A stretch of 64,000 nt of DNA from DATBDN01 sp963715995 (GCA_963715995.1 OY970283.1:3100001-3164000), one strand, 5' to 3'. Positions 26,709 through 35,452 are shown, counted from the first letter of the stretch. The notes: generated from the sequence alone by a model not told the origin. Translations and numbers: made by a program.

Positions 26709-28135
26709 TTCGAGAAGTTCCCTGTCGCGCGGTCCTCTTCCTTGCAGTCGAGGGCCTTCATCTCGTCCGCGCTGTAGACGTTGGACTTGTCGATCGCGGG
26801 CGCCTCGGACGCACCCGGGCAGCGCTTGTACTGGCCCGTGCGAACGAACTGCTTGTAGAGATCGCCACGCTGGGGCAGCGGCACGATCGCCGGGATGCCG
26901 TTCTCGGCGGTGGTCGCGTTGAAGACGGCCTGCGTGCGCGAGATGCCGCCCAGCGCGTCGTAGCTGCCGGTGGTCGAGAAGTCGTCGAGCCAGCCGAGGA
27001 AGTCGGGCGTGTACGGGCGGCCGAAGGCGATCACCGGAGCGGAGTCCTTGAACGCCTTGACGGCGGTCGGGAACGCGCCCTCGGTCGAGCCGACATCCTG
27101 TGCGCCGCCGCCGAAGTCGATCGAGCGCGACTTGGTGTCGAGCGCCTCCGACGCCAGCGGGCCGAACGACTTGGTCAGCTCGGTCAGGTCGTTGGCGTCA
27201 CCCGGGCGCTTGACGATCGAGCGCAGGTCGGCCACGGTCGGCTTCAGGTCGTGGAGCAGCGGCCGGAGCTGGTCGAGGAACGGGTTGAGCTTCACGGCCA
27301 CCGGCTTGGACGCGTTCACGAGCGGGTCGACGTCGTCGAGCGTGCTGCGCAGGTTCACGAACGTGGTGTTCGAGCGGCGCATGAAGTCGGGCAGGCGCTG
27401 GAGCGCGTCGGCGAGCGCGACCTTCTGCGAGCCGATGGCGCCCATGGTCGTGTCGAGGTTCTGGATCAGAGCGGCCAGGTCGTCGCGGCGCGAGGCCAGC
27501 GTGGTGACCAGGCGCGAGCTGTCGGTGACGAAGCGCTCGAGCGTGGGCGTGTCGGCGTTCAGCTCGTTGAAGAGCCTGCGCGAGGTGGACAGCGCCGGGT
27601 TGAGGTACTGGAAGGCGACGTTGGCCATCTCGCCCTTGCCGGCGTACGACTTGGCCTGGCCCTTGAAGAAGCCCTGGAGCGCCTTGCGCGTGGGCGGGTC
27701 GAGCGTGGCGAAGAGCTGGTCGAGATCGACGCTCGTCGTGGTGTTGTCGGAGGTGATCTGGCCGCCGTCGGCGATGTGCGCCTCGTGCGGGGTCGCCGGC
27801 GGGATCGTCAGGTCGATGTAGCGGTTGGCGATGCCCGACTGCGATGCCTGGCGGATCGTCGCGTGCACGCCGGCGGGCAGCGGCGCGTACTTGCCGTCGA
27901 CGCCGAGCGTGACCACCGCCTGGCCGTCGGGGGTGATGTCGAGGCCCTTGACCGAGCCGATCGGGGTGCCGTCGAGCTCGACCTGGTTGCCCTTGACGAG
28001 CTGGTTGCCGTTCTCGAAGTAGGCCTTGACGGTGTAGCCGCCGCCGGCCGAGAAGACGATGACGGCGACCAAAACGATGGCAGCGACGACTGCCGCGAGA
28101 GCGGCAATTCGCCCAACACTGCTGACCGATCGCAT
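26705..28135 (-). CDS. MCE-domain protein 1 of 6 (operon lead gene)
   Basis: 476 residues from ATG 28135 (MRSVSSVGRIAALAAVV); an upstream ATG at 28246 would add 37 residues that do not look like a leader. One membrane helix, MCE domain YTVKAYFENGNQLVKGNQVELDGTPIGSV and GIANRYIDLTIPP, then a helical stalk. This is the first gene of the block, about 180 bp from tRNA-Leu. No yrbE permease or MceG ATPase gene precedes it, unlike mycobacterial mce operons, so the permease must be encoded elsewhere. Confidence 0.88.
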   Translation of the reverse strand: MRSVSSVGRIAALAAVVAAIVLVAVIVFSAGGGYTVKAYFENGNQLVKGNQVELDGTPIGSVKGLDITPDGQAVVTLGVDGKYAPLPAGVHATIRQASQSGIANRYIDLTIPPATPHEAHIADGGQITSDNTTTSVDLDQLFATLDPPTRKALQGFFKGQAKSYAGKGEMANVAFQYLNPALSTSRRLFNELNADTPTLERFVTDSSRLVTTLASRRDDLAALIQNLDTTMGAIGSQKVALADALQRLPDFMRRSNTTFVNLRSTLDDVDPLVNASKPVAVKLNPFLDQLRPLLHDLKPTVADLRSIVKRPGDANDLTELTKSFGPLASEALDTKSRSIDFGGGAQDVGSTEGAFPTAVKAFKDSAPVIAFGRPYTPDFLGWLDDFSTTGSYDALGGISRTQAVFNATTAENGIPAIVPLPQRGDLYKQFVRTGQYKRCPGASEAPAIDKSNVYSADEMKALDCKEEDRATGNFSK

Positions 28136-28313
28136 CGTGTCCCCGTCCCCCCATGGGACAGCACCCCCGCAGGAAGGCACCATTGCCCCCCCGGCGGCGC
28201 CGGAATCTACCTGTCTAACGGTCCAGCCGCGCAGGTTTTTTGACATATGCCCCGGTTCGCGTTAGGACAGGCCTACCTGGACGAACGTATGACCCGGTTT
28301 CATCGCCTGTTAA

Positions 28314-28397
28314 TGCCCGGGGTGGGATTCGAACCCACACGCCCCGTAGGGCAAGGGCTTTTAAGGCCCCGCTGTCTGCCAGTTCCATCACCCGGGC
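28314..28397 (-). tRNA. tRNA-Leu (TAA)
   Basis: 84 nt with the long variable arm of class II tRNAs. Acceptor GCCCGGG pairs with CCCGGGC; T-arm around TTCGAAT; anticodon loop CTTAAAA gives TAA. CCA not encoded. It is in the gap between the mce lead gene and the sigma factor gene. Confidence 0.95.
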
Positions 28398-28472
28398 TTC
28401 GCGCGCGGGTGTCTATATAAGCGGCCGGATGGTCGCGCAACTCCTGCGGCTCTAAGGTGTCTAGGGAGACGG

Positions 28473-29999
28473 GTGGAAGCTTCTGCGCTAAAGCAGCCTG
28501 CTGTAGCGCCTGCATTGGGCGGGCGCTCGCCCCTGCTCCGGCTCCAGGGCGACGAACGGCTTGTCGCGCTTGCCCGCAAGGGCAATCCGGCCGCTTTCGA
28601 GGCGCTCGTGCAGCGCTACGAGTCGCGTCTCCTGGCCTTCTGCCGCCACATGCTCGGCTCCCGCGAGGACGCCGAGGACGTGCTCCAGGAGGTCTTCGCG
28701 GCGTCCTACAAGGCGATGCTGGCTGACGATCGCCCGATCAACGCCCGCCCCTGGCTCTACCGGATCGCGCGCAACCGCTGCCTCAACCACCTGCGCCGCC
28801 CGGTGCCGGTGGGGCAGGACTCGATGGACATCTTCGAGCGCGACGGCGGCCAGAGCACCTCTGACACCGTCCACAAGCGCGAGGAGTTCCGCCAGATCGT
28901 GGCGGACGTGCAGGAGCTGGCCGAGACCCAGCGCACCGCGCTGCTCTTGCGCGAGATCGACGCGCTCTCGTACGACCAGATCGCCGAGGCGATGGAGACC
29001 ACGATCCCGAGCGTGAAGTCGCTGCTCGTGCGCGCACGCGTCTCGCTTGCCGAGGCGGCCGAGGCCCGGCTGCTCACCTGCGCCGAGGTGCGACTGGAGC
29101 TCGGCAAGGCTGCCGAGGGCCTCGAGCGCACGACCGCCCCGGTCCGCCGCCACCTGCGCACCTGCGAGCGCTGCCGCACGTTCAAGTCCGAGCTTCGCAA
29201 GACCACCAAGGCGCTCGCCGCGATCTACCCGCTCGGCCCGCTCGTGCTTCTGAAGAAGCTCGTGCTGGGCAAGCTGATCCTCTCAGGCGGAGGTGCCGCC
29301 GGATCGACCGCTGCCGGCGGAGGCGCGGCGGCGGGCGCCGGCGCTGGCGCGCTCGGAGGCGGCGCCGCGATCGGCGGCGCAAGCCTTGCCGGCAGCGCGG
29401 CGGCGACCACCGCCGCGATGGGCGGCAGCTTCGGCGCCGCCGCCGTCGGCACCGCTGCCTCGAAGGCGGCGGCAACCGTCGCAGCCGCGGCGATCGTGGC
29501 CGCCGGCGCCGTCGAGGTCAAGCACGCCGCCCACCCCCTGCCATTGCCCAGGCACGTCGTTGCAGCCGCTCCGGCGGTGCCCGTCGCGCGGCCGGCGCCG
29601 CAGTCGAAGGCACAGCCCCTGAGCGCACCCACCGTGCGCAAGGCAGTGGCGCCCGTCGCGAAGAAGCACGCCAAGGCCGAGACCACCACCTCGACCACGC
29701 CCACCGCCACGGTCGCCCTGCCCACGGTCACCACCACCACGCCGGCGCCAGTCACGCAGGAGGGCAGCGGCACGGTCAGGCTCCCCGACACGAGCACCGG
29801 CGGCCAGAGTGCGCCCGCCGATCAGTACGGCAGCGCGCCGTCCTCACCACCTGGTGAGCCCACCCAGACCGGCGCGACCGACACGGGACCGACGCCAGCG
29901 CCAGCAGCCGGCGAGCCCTCTGGGCAGGGCCAGCCCCAGCAGCAGCCGGTCACGACGCAGCCGCAGCCCACGCCCACTCCCACGCCCCCGGGCGGCTAG
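28473..29999 (+). CDS. ECF sigma factor fused to anti-sigma-like zinc finger and Ala/Gly-Pro/Thr tail
   Basis: 508 residues from GTG 28473. Residues 25-110 form sigma region 2 (DERLVALARKGNPAAFEALVQRY, EDAEDVLQEVFAASY, PWLYRIARNRCLNHLRR); residues 135-195 form sigma region 4 (LLLREIDALSYDQIAEAM, PSVKSLLVRARVSL). A zinc-finger of the anti-sigma type follows: C203 with H227-x3-C231-x2-C234. The rest is an Ala/Gly-rich stretch that includes hydrophobic segments, then a Pro/Thr/Gln-rich tail of about 150 residues. The protein appears to combine sigma and inhibitor in one chain, perhaps anchored in the membrane with the tail outside. Coupled to csaA by a one-base overlap. Confidence 0.85.
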   Translation: MEASALKQPAVAPALGGRSPLLRLQGDERLVALARKGNPAAFEALVQRYESRLLAFCRHMLGSREDAEDVLQEVFAASYKAMLADDRPINARPWLYRIARNRCLNHLRRPVPVGQDSMDIFERDGGQSTSDTVHKREEFRQIVADVQELAETQRTALLLREIDALSYDQIAEAMETTIPSVKSLLVRARVSLAEAAEARLLTCAEVRLELGKAAEGLERTTAPVRRHLRTCERCRTFKSELRKTTKALAAIYPLGPLVLLKKLVLGKLILSGGGAAGSTAAGGGAAAGAGAGALGGGAAIGGASLAGSAAATTAAMGGSFGAAAVGTAASKAAATVAAAAIVAAGAVEVKHAAHPLPLPRHVVAAAPAVPVARPAPQSKAQPLSAPTVRKAVAPVAKKHAKAETTTSTTPTATVALPTVTTTTPAPVTQEGSGTVRLPDTSTGGQSAPADQYGSAPSSPPGEPTQTGATDTGPTPAPAAGEPSGQGQPQQQPVTTQPQPTPTPTPPGG

Positions 30000-30331
30000 T
30001 GGCGACGATCGAGGACTTCGACAAGCTCGACATGCGCGTCGGGCGGGTCACGGCCGTCGACGAGTTCCCGGAAGCGCGCAACCCCGCCTGGAAGCTGGAG
30101 ATCGACTTCGGCCCCGAGGTCGGCGTGAAGCGCTCCTCGGCGCAGATCAAGCACTACTCGCGCGACGATCTGCTCGGCCGCGCGGTGGTCGCGGTGGTCA
30201 ACTTTCCGCCGCGGCGGATCGCGGGCTTCGCGTCGGAGGTGCTGGTGCTCGGAGCACTCGATTCAGAGCGCGGCGTCGTGCTCCTGGCGCCCGACGATCC
30301 CGCTGTCGAACTGGGTTCGCGGATCGGCTAG
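29999..30331 (+). CDS. csaA: CsaA-like tRNA-binding domain protein
   Basis: 110 residues from GTG 29999, which shares one base with the sigma-factor stop TAG. OB-fold tRNA-binding family of the CsaA/Arc1p type: FDKLDMRVGRVTAVDEFPEA at the start, ARNPAWKLEIDFG, KRSSAQIKHYSRDDLLGR, and AVVAVVNFPPRRIAGFASEVLVLGA. Bacterial CsaA is a secretion chaperone and tRNA-binding dimer of this size. Confidence 0.9.
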   Translation: MATIEDFDKLDMRVGRVTAVDEFPEARNPAWKLEIDFGPEVGVKRSSAQIKHYSRDDLLGRAVVAVVNFPPRRIAGFASEVLVLGALDSERGVVLLAPDDPAVELGSRIG

Positions 30332-30341
30332 CGCTGCCGGC

Positions 30342-31256
30342 TCAGGCGACGGGTGCCAGGCCGATCACCTTCAGCCGGCGCTCCAGCGCCTTCATCGCGA
30401 ACTCGCGGGTCTCGTCGAGCGTGTAACCGAACAGCTCCACGCCGTCCTCGTACCACGGCGGCGTGAGCACGCCGTCCGCGGCCGGGCCCGACTCGGCCAG
30501 CGTCCGCACGATCGCCTCCTGGTAGCGCTCGTCGCGCTGTGACATCTCGCGCAGGAAGCGCGCGCCGAAGGCGACGTGGCGGTGCTCGTCGCGGGCGACG
30601 TTGTTGAAGCCCTCCACGAACCCGGGCAGCGTGCCGGCCTGCTCGTTGAACTCGATGATGAAGTGCTGGCCGGTGAGGGCGAGCATGCCCTCGATGACCA
30701 TGTGGTACAGCGTGACCGCCTCGACCAGCGTCTCGAGGTCCTCCGGCTCCGACGCCAGCCGGTCGACGCGCGACTTCAGCATCTCGTCGAAGAGCTCGTG
30801 GAACTTCGGGTTCAGGTGCGCGCTCGTCTCCTCCAGCCGGCCCTGAAGCGAGTCCGCCTCGAGCACGCCGACCTCCTCGTAGAAGCGGTTGAAGAACGCC
30901 ACGTGGCGTGCCTCGTCGGCGATCTGGGTGGAGAGGAAGATGCGCATGTCCTCGTCGGGCATCGCGCGCATCATCGGGCCGAGCTCCGCCTCCACCCGCT
31001 GCTCGCCGATGAAGAACGAGCTCAGCCCGTACATGCGCTGGAAGCGCTCGTCGGGCGGGATGCGCTCGTGCCAGTCGATGCGGTCCTGGGTGAAGTCGAG
31101 CGCGTACACCGACCACTGCTGCCGCTCCCAGAGCTGGTAGAGCTCGTTGTAGCTCAGGAGGTTCACCTCGCCGCGGTCGGCTCCCGCCTGGAGCGCGGGG
31201 TCCGAGCTCTCGGTGAGGTCCGCGCGCTTCTCGAGGTTGTCGAGCGGTTCTGACAT
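30342..31256 (-). CDS. R2-like ligand-binding oxidase (R2lox) / ferritin-like di-iron protein
   Basis: 304 residues from ATG 31256. Helical di-metal protein of the ribonucleotide-reductase R2 superfamily. The metal ligands are visible: Glu in FFIGEQRV, E-x2-H in DEARHV, Glu in YHMVIEG and E-x2-H in RDEHRHV. Spacing fits the R2lox pattern: Val three residues after the first Glu, Tyr five residues before the third Glu, and 35 residues from there to the fourth Glu. R2lox binds a Mn/Fe centre and a fatty acid and carries a Val-Tyr ether crosslink. The neighbour downstream in the same direction is a metallo-beta-lactamase-fold hydrolase. Physiological substrate unknown. Confidence 0.8.
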   Translation of the reverse strand: MSEPLDNLEKRADLTESSDPALQAGADRGEVNLLSYNELYQLWERQQWSVYALDFTQDRIDWHERIPPDERFQRMYGLSSFFIGEQRVEAELGPMMRAMPDEDMRIFLSTQIADEARHVAFFNRFYEEVGVLEADSLQGRLEETSAHLNPKFHELFDEMLKSRVDRLASEPEDLETLVEAVTLYHMVIEGMLALTGQHFIIEFNEQAGTLPGFVEGFNNVARDEHRHVAFGARFLREMSQRDERYQEAIVRTLAESGPAADGVLTPPWYEDGVELFGYTLDETREFAMKALERRLKVIGLAPVA

Positions 31257-31267
31257 TCGGGCGGAGA

Positions 31268-31939
31268 CTAGATCGTGTGGGTGTCGCCTGGAGCGACGAT
31301 CACGACCTCGCTGCCCTCCACATCGCTCTTGAACTGATCGACGTCGGTCTCGATCGGCGGGAAGGTGCCGTAGTGGCAGGGAATGATCTGCTTGGCGCCG
31401 ATCAGCTGCGCCGCGGCCACGGCATCGATGCGGTCCATCGTGTAGTGGCCGCCGATGCACATCAGCGCCACGTCGATGTCGTCGCGCGCCCGCACCAGCG
31501 CCATGTCGCTGAACAGGCCCGTGTCGCCGAGGTGGTAGACGGTCTTGCCGCCCAGCTTCACGACCAGGCCGGCGGGCGTGTTCTGGGTGCCCTTCGGCGT
31601 GGTCGAGGTGTGCCAGGCGGGCACCAGGCGCACCGAGACGTTGCCGAAGTCGACCGTGCCGCCGATGTTCGGGTCTGACACCTCTTCGAGGCCGTGCTCC
31701 TCCTGGAGCTCGTCGGCGATCTCCACGATCGCGACCACCTTCGCGCCCGTGCGCTTGGCGATCGCGACGGTGTCGCCGAAGTGGTCGGCGTGGCCGTGCG
31801 TCAGGAAGATGTGCGTGGGCTCCAGCTCGTCGGCGCTCACGGTTGCCTTCGGGTTGCCCGTGATGAACGGGTCGATCAGCACGCGCGTGTCGCCATCGGT
31901 CAGCTCGAATGCTGCGTGGCCTAGAAAGCGGATGTCCAT
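31268..31939 (-). CDS. UPF0173-type metal-dependent hydrolase (MBL fold)
   Basis: 223 residues from ATG 31939, preceded by GGAGG. Metallo-beta-lactamase fold of the short UPF0173 group: MDIRFLGHAAFELT, LIDPFITGNP, then the metal signature THGHADHFGD, later a GDTGLFSDM Asp and a terminal CHYGTFPPIE His. These hydrolyse an unknown phospho- or ester substrate. Same direction as the R2lox gene 12 bp downstream, probably one operon. Confidence 0.9.
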   Translation of the reverse strand: MDIRFLGHAAFELTDGDTRVLIDPFITGNPKATVSADELEPTHIFLTHGHADHFGDTVAIAKRTGAKVVAIVEIADELQEEHGLEEVSDPNIGGTVDFGNVSVRLVPAWHTSTTPKGTQNTPAGLVVKLGGKTVYHLGDTGLFSDMALVRARDDIDVALMCIGGHYTMDRIDAVAAAQLIGAKQIIPCHYGTFPPIETDVDQFKSDVEGSEVVIVAPGDTHTI

Positions 31940-31998
31940 CGGAGGTCCTCCCTGTAGTCGCTCGGTCTCGCCGCCGCATAATTGCAGCCTTGCGTGAT

Positions 31999-32700
31999 CT
32001 AGCGCTGGCGCTGCGCCAAGGCGAAGCCGCCGATGGCGCCCACCGCGGCGCCGGCCACAGCGGCCACGATGTTCGCGGGCTGCCAGGCCGCCGACAACCC
32101 GAACAGCACCGCCGCGAAGACCCAGAGGCCCACGCGGTCGGTGTCCGAGTCGTTGCGCGTCAGGCGCCACTCGACGGTCCAGGCGCTGAGCAGGCCGATC
32201 GCGCCGGCGTTGGCGCCCCATGCGTCGCCCGCGTCGAGCGCCACGACCAGGCCGATGCCCGCGGCCCCGGCGGCCAGGAACAGCGCGATCGGGACGAAGC
32301 GGTTGAAGCGCCGCTCGAGTGCCGAGCCGAAGACTCCCACGGCCACCAGCGCCACGAACTCGTAGCCCGCGTTGTCGTGCACGAACGGCGCTGCCACCAG
32401 GCGCCACCAGTCGTCGCCGAACGGCACGCCGCCGTAGACGCCGCCCAGGTCGCGGATCGTGACGTTGCCCGTGGCCCACGCGAGCGAGGCGATCAGGGCC
32501 ACCAGCACCAGCGCGATCGTGGCGTACGGGCGCGTGTCCAGGCGGATGCCGGGTATTTCGCCCCGCCTCAGCTTGGGCAGCGACGGCGCGCGGCGTGCGC
32601 GTGAGCGGCGGCGCGGCTCTTCGTCCCCGCGCTCGATCTTCGGCGCACGCTTACGCACCCGCTGCCCGCAGTAGGGGCATTCGGTGACATACGGGCTCAC
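31999..32700 (-). CDS. Zinc-ribbon rhomboid-like membrane protein (catalytic Ser replaced)
   Basis: 233 residues from GTG 32700. CPYC zinc-ribbon half near the N-terminus, a basic linker, then a rhomboid-type membrane part: WWRLVAAPFVHDNAGYEFVALV with the conserved WR, FNRF, then GANAGAIGLLSAW where rhomboid proteases have GxSxG. Here the Ser position is Asn/Ala, so it is probably an inactive pseudoprotease. The first CxxC of the ribbon (VVCKNCGSE) is encoded in frame upstream of this GTG; no ATG or GTG precedes it, so a CTG start at about 32730 or an error is likely. The frame is open back to the TAA of the preceding gene. Confidence 0.65.
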   Translation of the reverse strand: MSPYVTECPYCGQRVRKRAPKIERGDEEPRRRSRARRAPSLPKLRRGEIPGIRLDTRPYATIALVLVALIASLAWATGNVTIRDLGGVYGGVPFGDDWWRLVAAPFVHDNAGYEFVALVAVGVFGSALERRFNRFVPIALFLAAGAAGIGLVVALDAGDAWGANAGAIGLLSAWTVEWRLTRNDSDTDRVGLWVFAAVLFGLSAAWQPANIVAAVAGAAVGAIGGFALAQRQR

Positions 32701-32787
32701 TTCCGACCCGCAGTTCTTGCAGACGACGAACAGGTCCGGCTGGCTGATGAACCGAGGATAGTGGCGGGCCGAGTGCGGCTGGGCGGC

Positions 32788-33897
32788 TTAGAGCGTGGTC
32801 TTCTCGACGATCTCTGCCATGACCTCGTGGAGGTCGTGGTTCGCCTCGAACACGATCAGCTGGCGTGCGCCGCCGTTGCCGTTCTCGAGCAGGTCCTCGA
32901 TGCACTCCAGGTCGTCGAGGGAGCCAAGGTCGGTGGCGTGCTCGCGCGCCCGCGCAAGCACCCGGCGCGCGAGCTGCTTGGTCGGCACGCGGGTGGCGTC
33001 GGGCAGGTCGACGAGCTCGCCCTCGAGCCCGTGGCGAGCGGCGATGAACTTGTTCTCGTCGAGCATCTCGTACGGGTAGTCCGACAGCTGGTTGCCGGCG
33101 TCGTAGTGCTCGCCAAGCTCCTTCACCAGCGCTTGCACCAGCGCGGTCAGCGCAAGCGTGTGCTCCACGCGCGTCTGGCTGTCCATCACGCGAATCTCGA
33201 CCGTGCCGAAGGTCGGGTGCGGGCGCACGTCGTACCAGAGGTAGGTGTGGTCGGCGATCACCTTGGTCGACTTCATGAACTCGATGCGCGCCACGTAGTC
33301 GTCCCAGTCCTTGTAGAAGGGCGGGATGCCCACGCGCGGGAAGGCACGGAAGATCGGCGTGCGGGTGGACTGGAGGCCGGTCTCGTCGGCGCGCCAGAAC
33401 GGCGAATTGGCCGACAGCGCCAAGAGCAGCGGCACGTGCACGCGCATGCCGTTGGCCACGTGGATCGCCTTGTCCGGGTCGTCCACGGCCACGTGCACGT
33501 GCTGGCCGAAGATCAGCTCCTGGCGGGCGATGAACTGGAGGCCTGCGATCAGCTCTCGGTAGCGCGGCCGCGCCACCACGCGGGCGTCCTCCCACATCGC
33601 AAACGGATGCGTGCCCGCCGAGCCGATCGCCAGGCCCTCCGCCGCGGCGGTGGCCTGGGTGGCGCGGCGCAGCTCTCGCAGCTGCACGCCTGCCTCGGCT
33701 GTGTTCTGGCACGGAGTGGTCGCGATCTCGCAGACGGACTCGAGAAGCTCCGGCTTGACCTCGCCTGTGAGATCCTCGGGTATACCCCGTAGCAGGGCCT
33801 CGATGGAGTTGCTCAGGTCGAGCGTCTGAGCGTCGACGATCATGAGCTCCTCCTCTACACCAATGGTGTAGGCGGGCCCGTTGAAAGAGTGCTCCAC
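32788..33897 (-). CDS. YbdK/GCS2-type carboxylate-amine ligase
   Basis: 369 residues. Glutamate-cysteine ligase 2 family: GVEEELMIVD at the start, LESVCEIATTPCQNTAEA, AGTHPFA, GQHVHVAV with the conserved H-V-H-V, FWRADETGLQSTR and a late GTVEIRVMDSQTR. These form gamma-glutamyl peptides or other carboxylate-amine bonds; the family product in actinobacteria is often unknown. Divergent from the IolC-like gene. The stop is in frame with the following rhomboid gene. Confidence 0.88.
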   Translation of the reverse strand: MEHSFNGPAYTIGVEEELMIVDAQTLDLSNSIEALLRGIPEDLTGEVKPELLESVCEIATTPCQNTAEAGVQLRELRRATQATAAAEGLAIGSAGTHPFAMWEDARVVARPRYRELIAGLQFIARQELIFGQHVHVAVDDPDKAIHVANGMRVHVPLLLALSANSPFWRADETGLQSTRTPIFRAFPRVGIPPFYKDWDDYVARIEFMKSTKVIADHTYLWYDVRPHPTFGTVEIRVMDSQTRVEHTLALTALVQALVKELGEHYDAGNQLSDYPYEMLDENKFIAARHGLEGELVDLPDATRVPTKQLARRVLARAREHATDLGSLDDLECIEDLLENGNGGARQLIVFEANHDLHEVMAEIVEKTTL

Positions 33898-33941
33898 CCC
33901 GCGGCATCGTAATGTCCTGGGGCAACAAAGGGGGAAACTGA

Positions 33942-34877
33942 ATGCCTTTGGGCTACGACGGCAAGCTCTACATCCTCGCGTTCGATCACCGCGGCTCGTT
34001 CCAGAAGAAGTGGTTCGGGCTCGGCGACGAGATCACGCAGGAGGACACCGACCGCATAACCGACGCCAAGACGCTGATCTACGAGGGCCTCGAGCGGGCG
34101 CTCTCGCAGGGCGCCGAGCCGAGCATCACCGGCGCGCTCGTGGACGAGCAGTTCGGCGGCGAGGTTCCCTCGCGCGCGAAGGACCACGGGATCAAGCTGG
34201 CGATGCCGGTCGAGAAGTCCGGGCAGAACGAGTTCGACTTCCAGTACGGCGACGACTTTGGCGCCCACATCGAGAAGTTCGACCCGGACTTCTCGAAGGT
34301 GCTCGTCCGCTACAACCCGGACGATCCGGACACCGAGATGAACAAGCGCCAGCTCGAGCGGCTGAAGCGCCTGGCGGACTGGCTCCACGACAACGGCCGC
34401 AAGTTCCTCTTCGAGTTGCTGGTGCCGGCCACCGACGATCAGCTCGAGCAGGCGGGTGGCGACTCCGACCGCTACGACTCCGAGCAGCGCCCCGACCTGA
34501 TGCGCCGGGCGATCGCCGACATCCAGGACGCCGGCATCGAAGTGGACATCTGGAAGATCGAAGGCGTCGACGAGCGCTCCGACTGCGAGACGCTCGCCGA
34601 GCAGACCCGCAGCGGCGAGGGCCGCGAGGGCGTGGTCTGCGTGCTGCTCGGGCGTGGGGCGAGCGACGACAAGGTCGACCACTGGCTCCAGCAGGCAGCG
34701 CCGGTCGAGGGCTTCATCGGCTTCGCGATCGGCCGCTCGATCTGGGGCGAAGCGCTGACGGGCTACATCGACGGCTCGCTGGAGCGCGAGGCCGCGGTCA
34801 AGCAGGTCGCAGCCAACTACCTTCGCTTCGTGAAGGTCTACGAGGACGCGGAAGCGGCGCAGCCAGCAGGAGCCTGA
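33942..34877 (+). CDS. IolC C-terminal-domain-like (DUF2090) aldolase-fold protein
   Basis: 311 residues from ATG 33942. TIM-barrel with YDGKLYILAFDHRGSFQKKWF, GALVDEQFG, GIKLAMPVEKSG, KFLFELLVPAT and a late GFAIGRSIWGEAL. This is the DUF2090 pattern found alone or fused to 5-dehydro-2-deoxygluconokinase. Likely a Lys-dependent aldolase of sugar-acid metabolism; substrate unknown. Overlaps the next gene by one base. Confidence 0.8.
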   Translation: MPLGYDGKLYILAFDHRGSFQKKWFGLGDEITQEDTDRITDAKTLIYEGLERALSQGAEPSITGALVDEQFGGEVPSRAKDHGIKLAMPVEKSGQNEFDFQYGDDFGAHIEKFDPDFSKVLVRYNPDDPDTEMNKRQLERLKRLADWLHDNGRKFLFELLVPATDDQLEQAGGDSDRYDSEQRPDLMRRAIADIQDAGIEVDIWKIEGVDERSDCETLAEQTRSGEGREGVVCVLLGRGASDDKVDHWLQQAAPVEGFIGFAIGRSIWGEALTGYIDGSLEREAAVKQVAANYLRFVKVYEDAEAAQPAGA

Positions 34878-35128
34878 TGGCACGACCAGCCCGCATGAGG
34901 CGCTCAGCCGCCGAGTTCGACGCGATGCTCGCCGAGCGCATGGTCGAAGAGCGCCAGCGCGCCGAGCGGCTGCGGCGCGAGGCAGCGGCGCGCTCGCGGG
35001 CACGGCGGCGCGAACGCACGCGGAAGGCAGGGACGCTGAGGTTCGCGTTTTTGATCTCGTCGATCATCGCGACCGCGGTGGTCGTGACGATCGTGATGTT
35101 CCAGGTGCTCGCGGCGGTGATGGGGTAG
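34877..35128 (+). CDS. Small basic coiled-coil single-pass membrane protein
   Basis: 83 residues; its ATG shares one base with the TGA of the previous gene. An Arg/Glu-rich helix (RMVEERQRAERLRREAAARS) likely forms a coiled coil, followed by one membrane span (FAFLISSIIATAVVVTIVMFQV). Function unknown. Confidence 0.6.
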   Translation: MARPARMRRSAAEFDAMLAERMVEERQRAERLRREAAARSRARRRERTRKAGTLRFAFLISSIIATAVVVTIVMFQVLAAVMG

Positions 35129-35297
35129 GCGGGTAGGCGGCGGCTCGCGCGGCCGTTGCGGCGTCGCGGCGGCGCGCACGTCGCGGAAAGTGTTTCCGCG
35201 GAAACTGCCCCAGAGTAGGGACATTGCGGGGTTTTCGGGTGGCGCTTTCGGGTCGCGCGCTCTCCGCCGACGTGTCAGGGCTCGAGCGGCGTGGTTC

Positions 35298-35343
35298 GCG
35301 AGCACCGACCCTCCGTTGGCAGCTAAGAGGGATCGGTGCTCGC
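35298..35343. repeat. Large hairpin 1
   Basis: Arms 35298-35313 (GCGAGCACCGACCCTC) and 35327-35343 (GAGGGATCGGTGCTCGC), one bulged base, loop 13. Confidence 0.75.
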
Positions 35344-35400
35344 TCGCGGTGCCGCTCTTGGTCGCTCTCGCTCGTCGCTCGCGGCGCCGCTCCTGGTCGC
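35341..35400. repeat. 25-bp direct repeat pair
   Basis: 35341-35365 and 35376-35400 match at 23 of 25 bases (CGCTCGCGG, then GCCGCTC, then TGGTCGC), offset by 35 bp. They lie between hairpins 1 and 2. Confidence 0.75.
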
Positions 35401-35444
35401 GAGTTTCACATTGAGCCGCGTATATCGGCTCAACGTGAAACTCG
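35400..35444. repeat. Large hairpin 2
   Basis: Arms CGAGTTTCAC-A-TTGAGCCG and CGGCTCAA-C-GTGAAACTCG, 18 bp with one A-C mismatch, loop CGTATAT. Confidence 0.8.
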
Positions 35445-35452
35445 GCTTCGAG

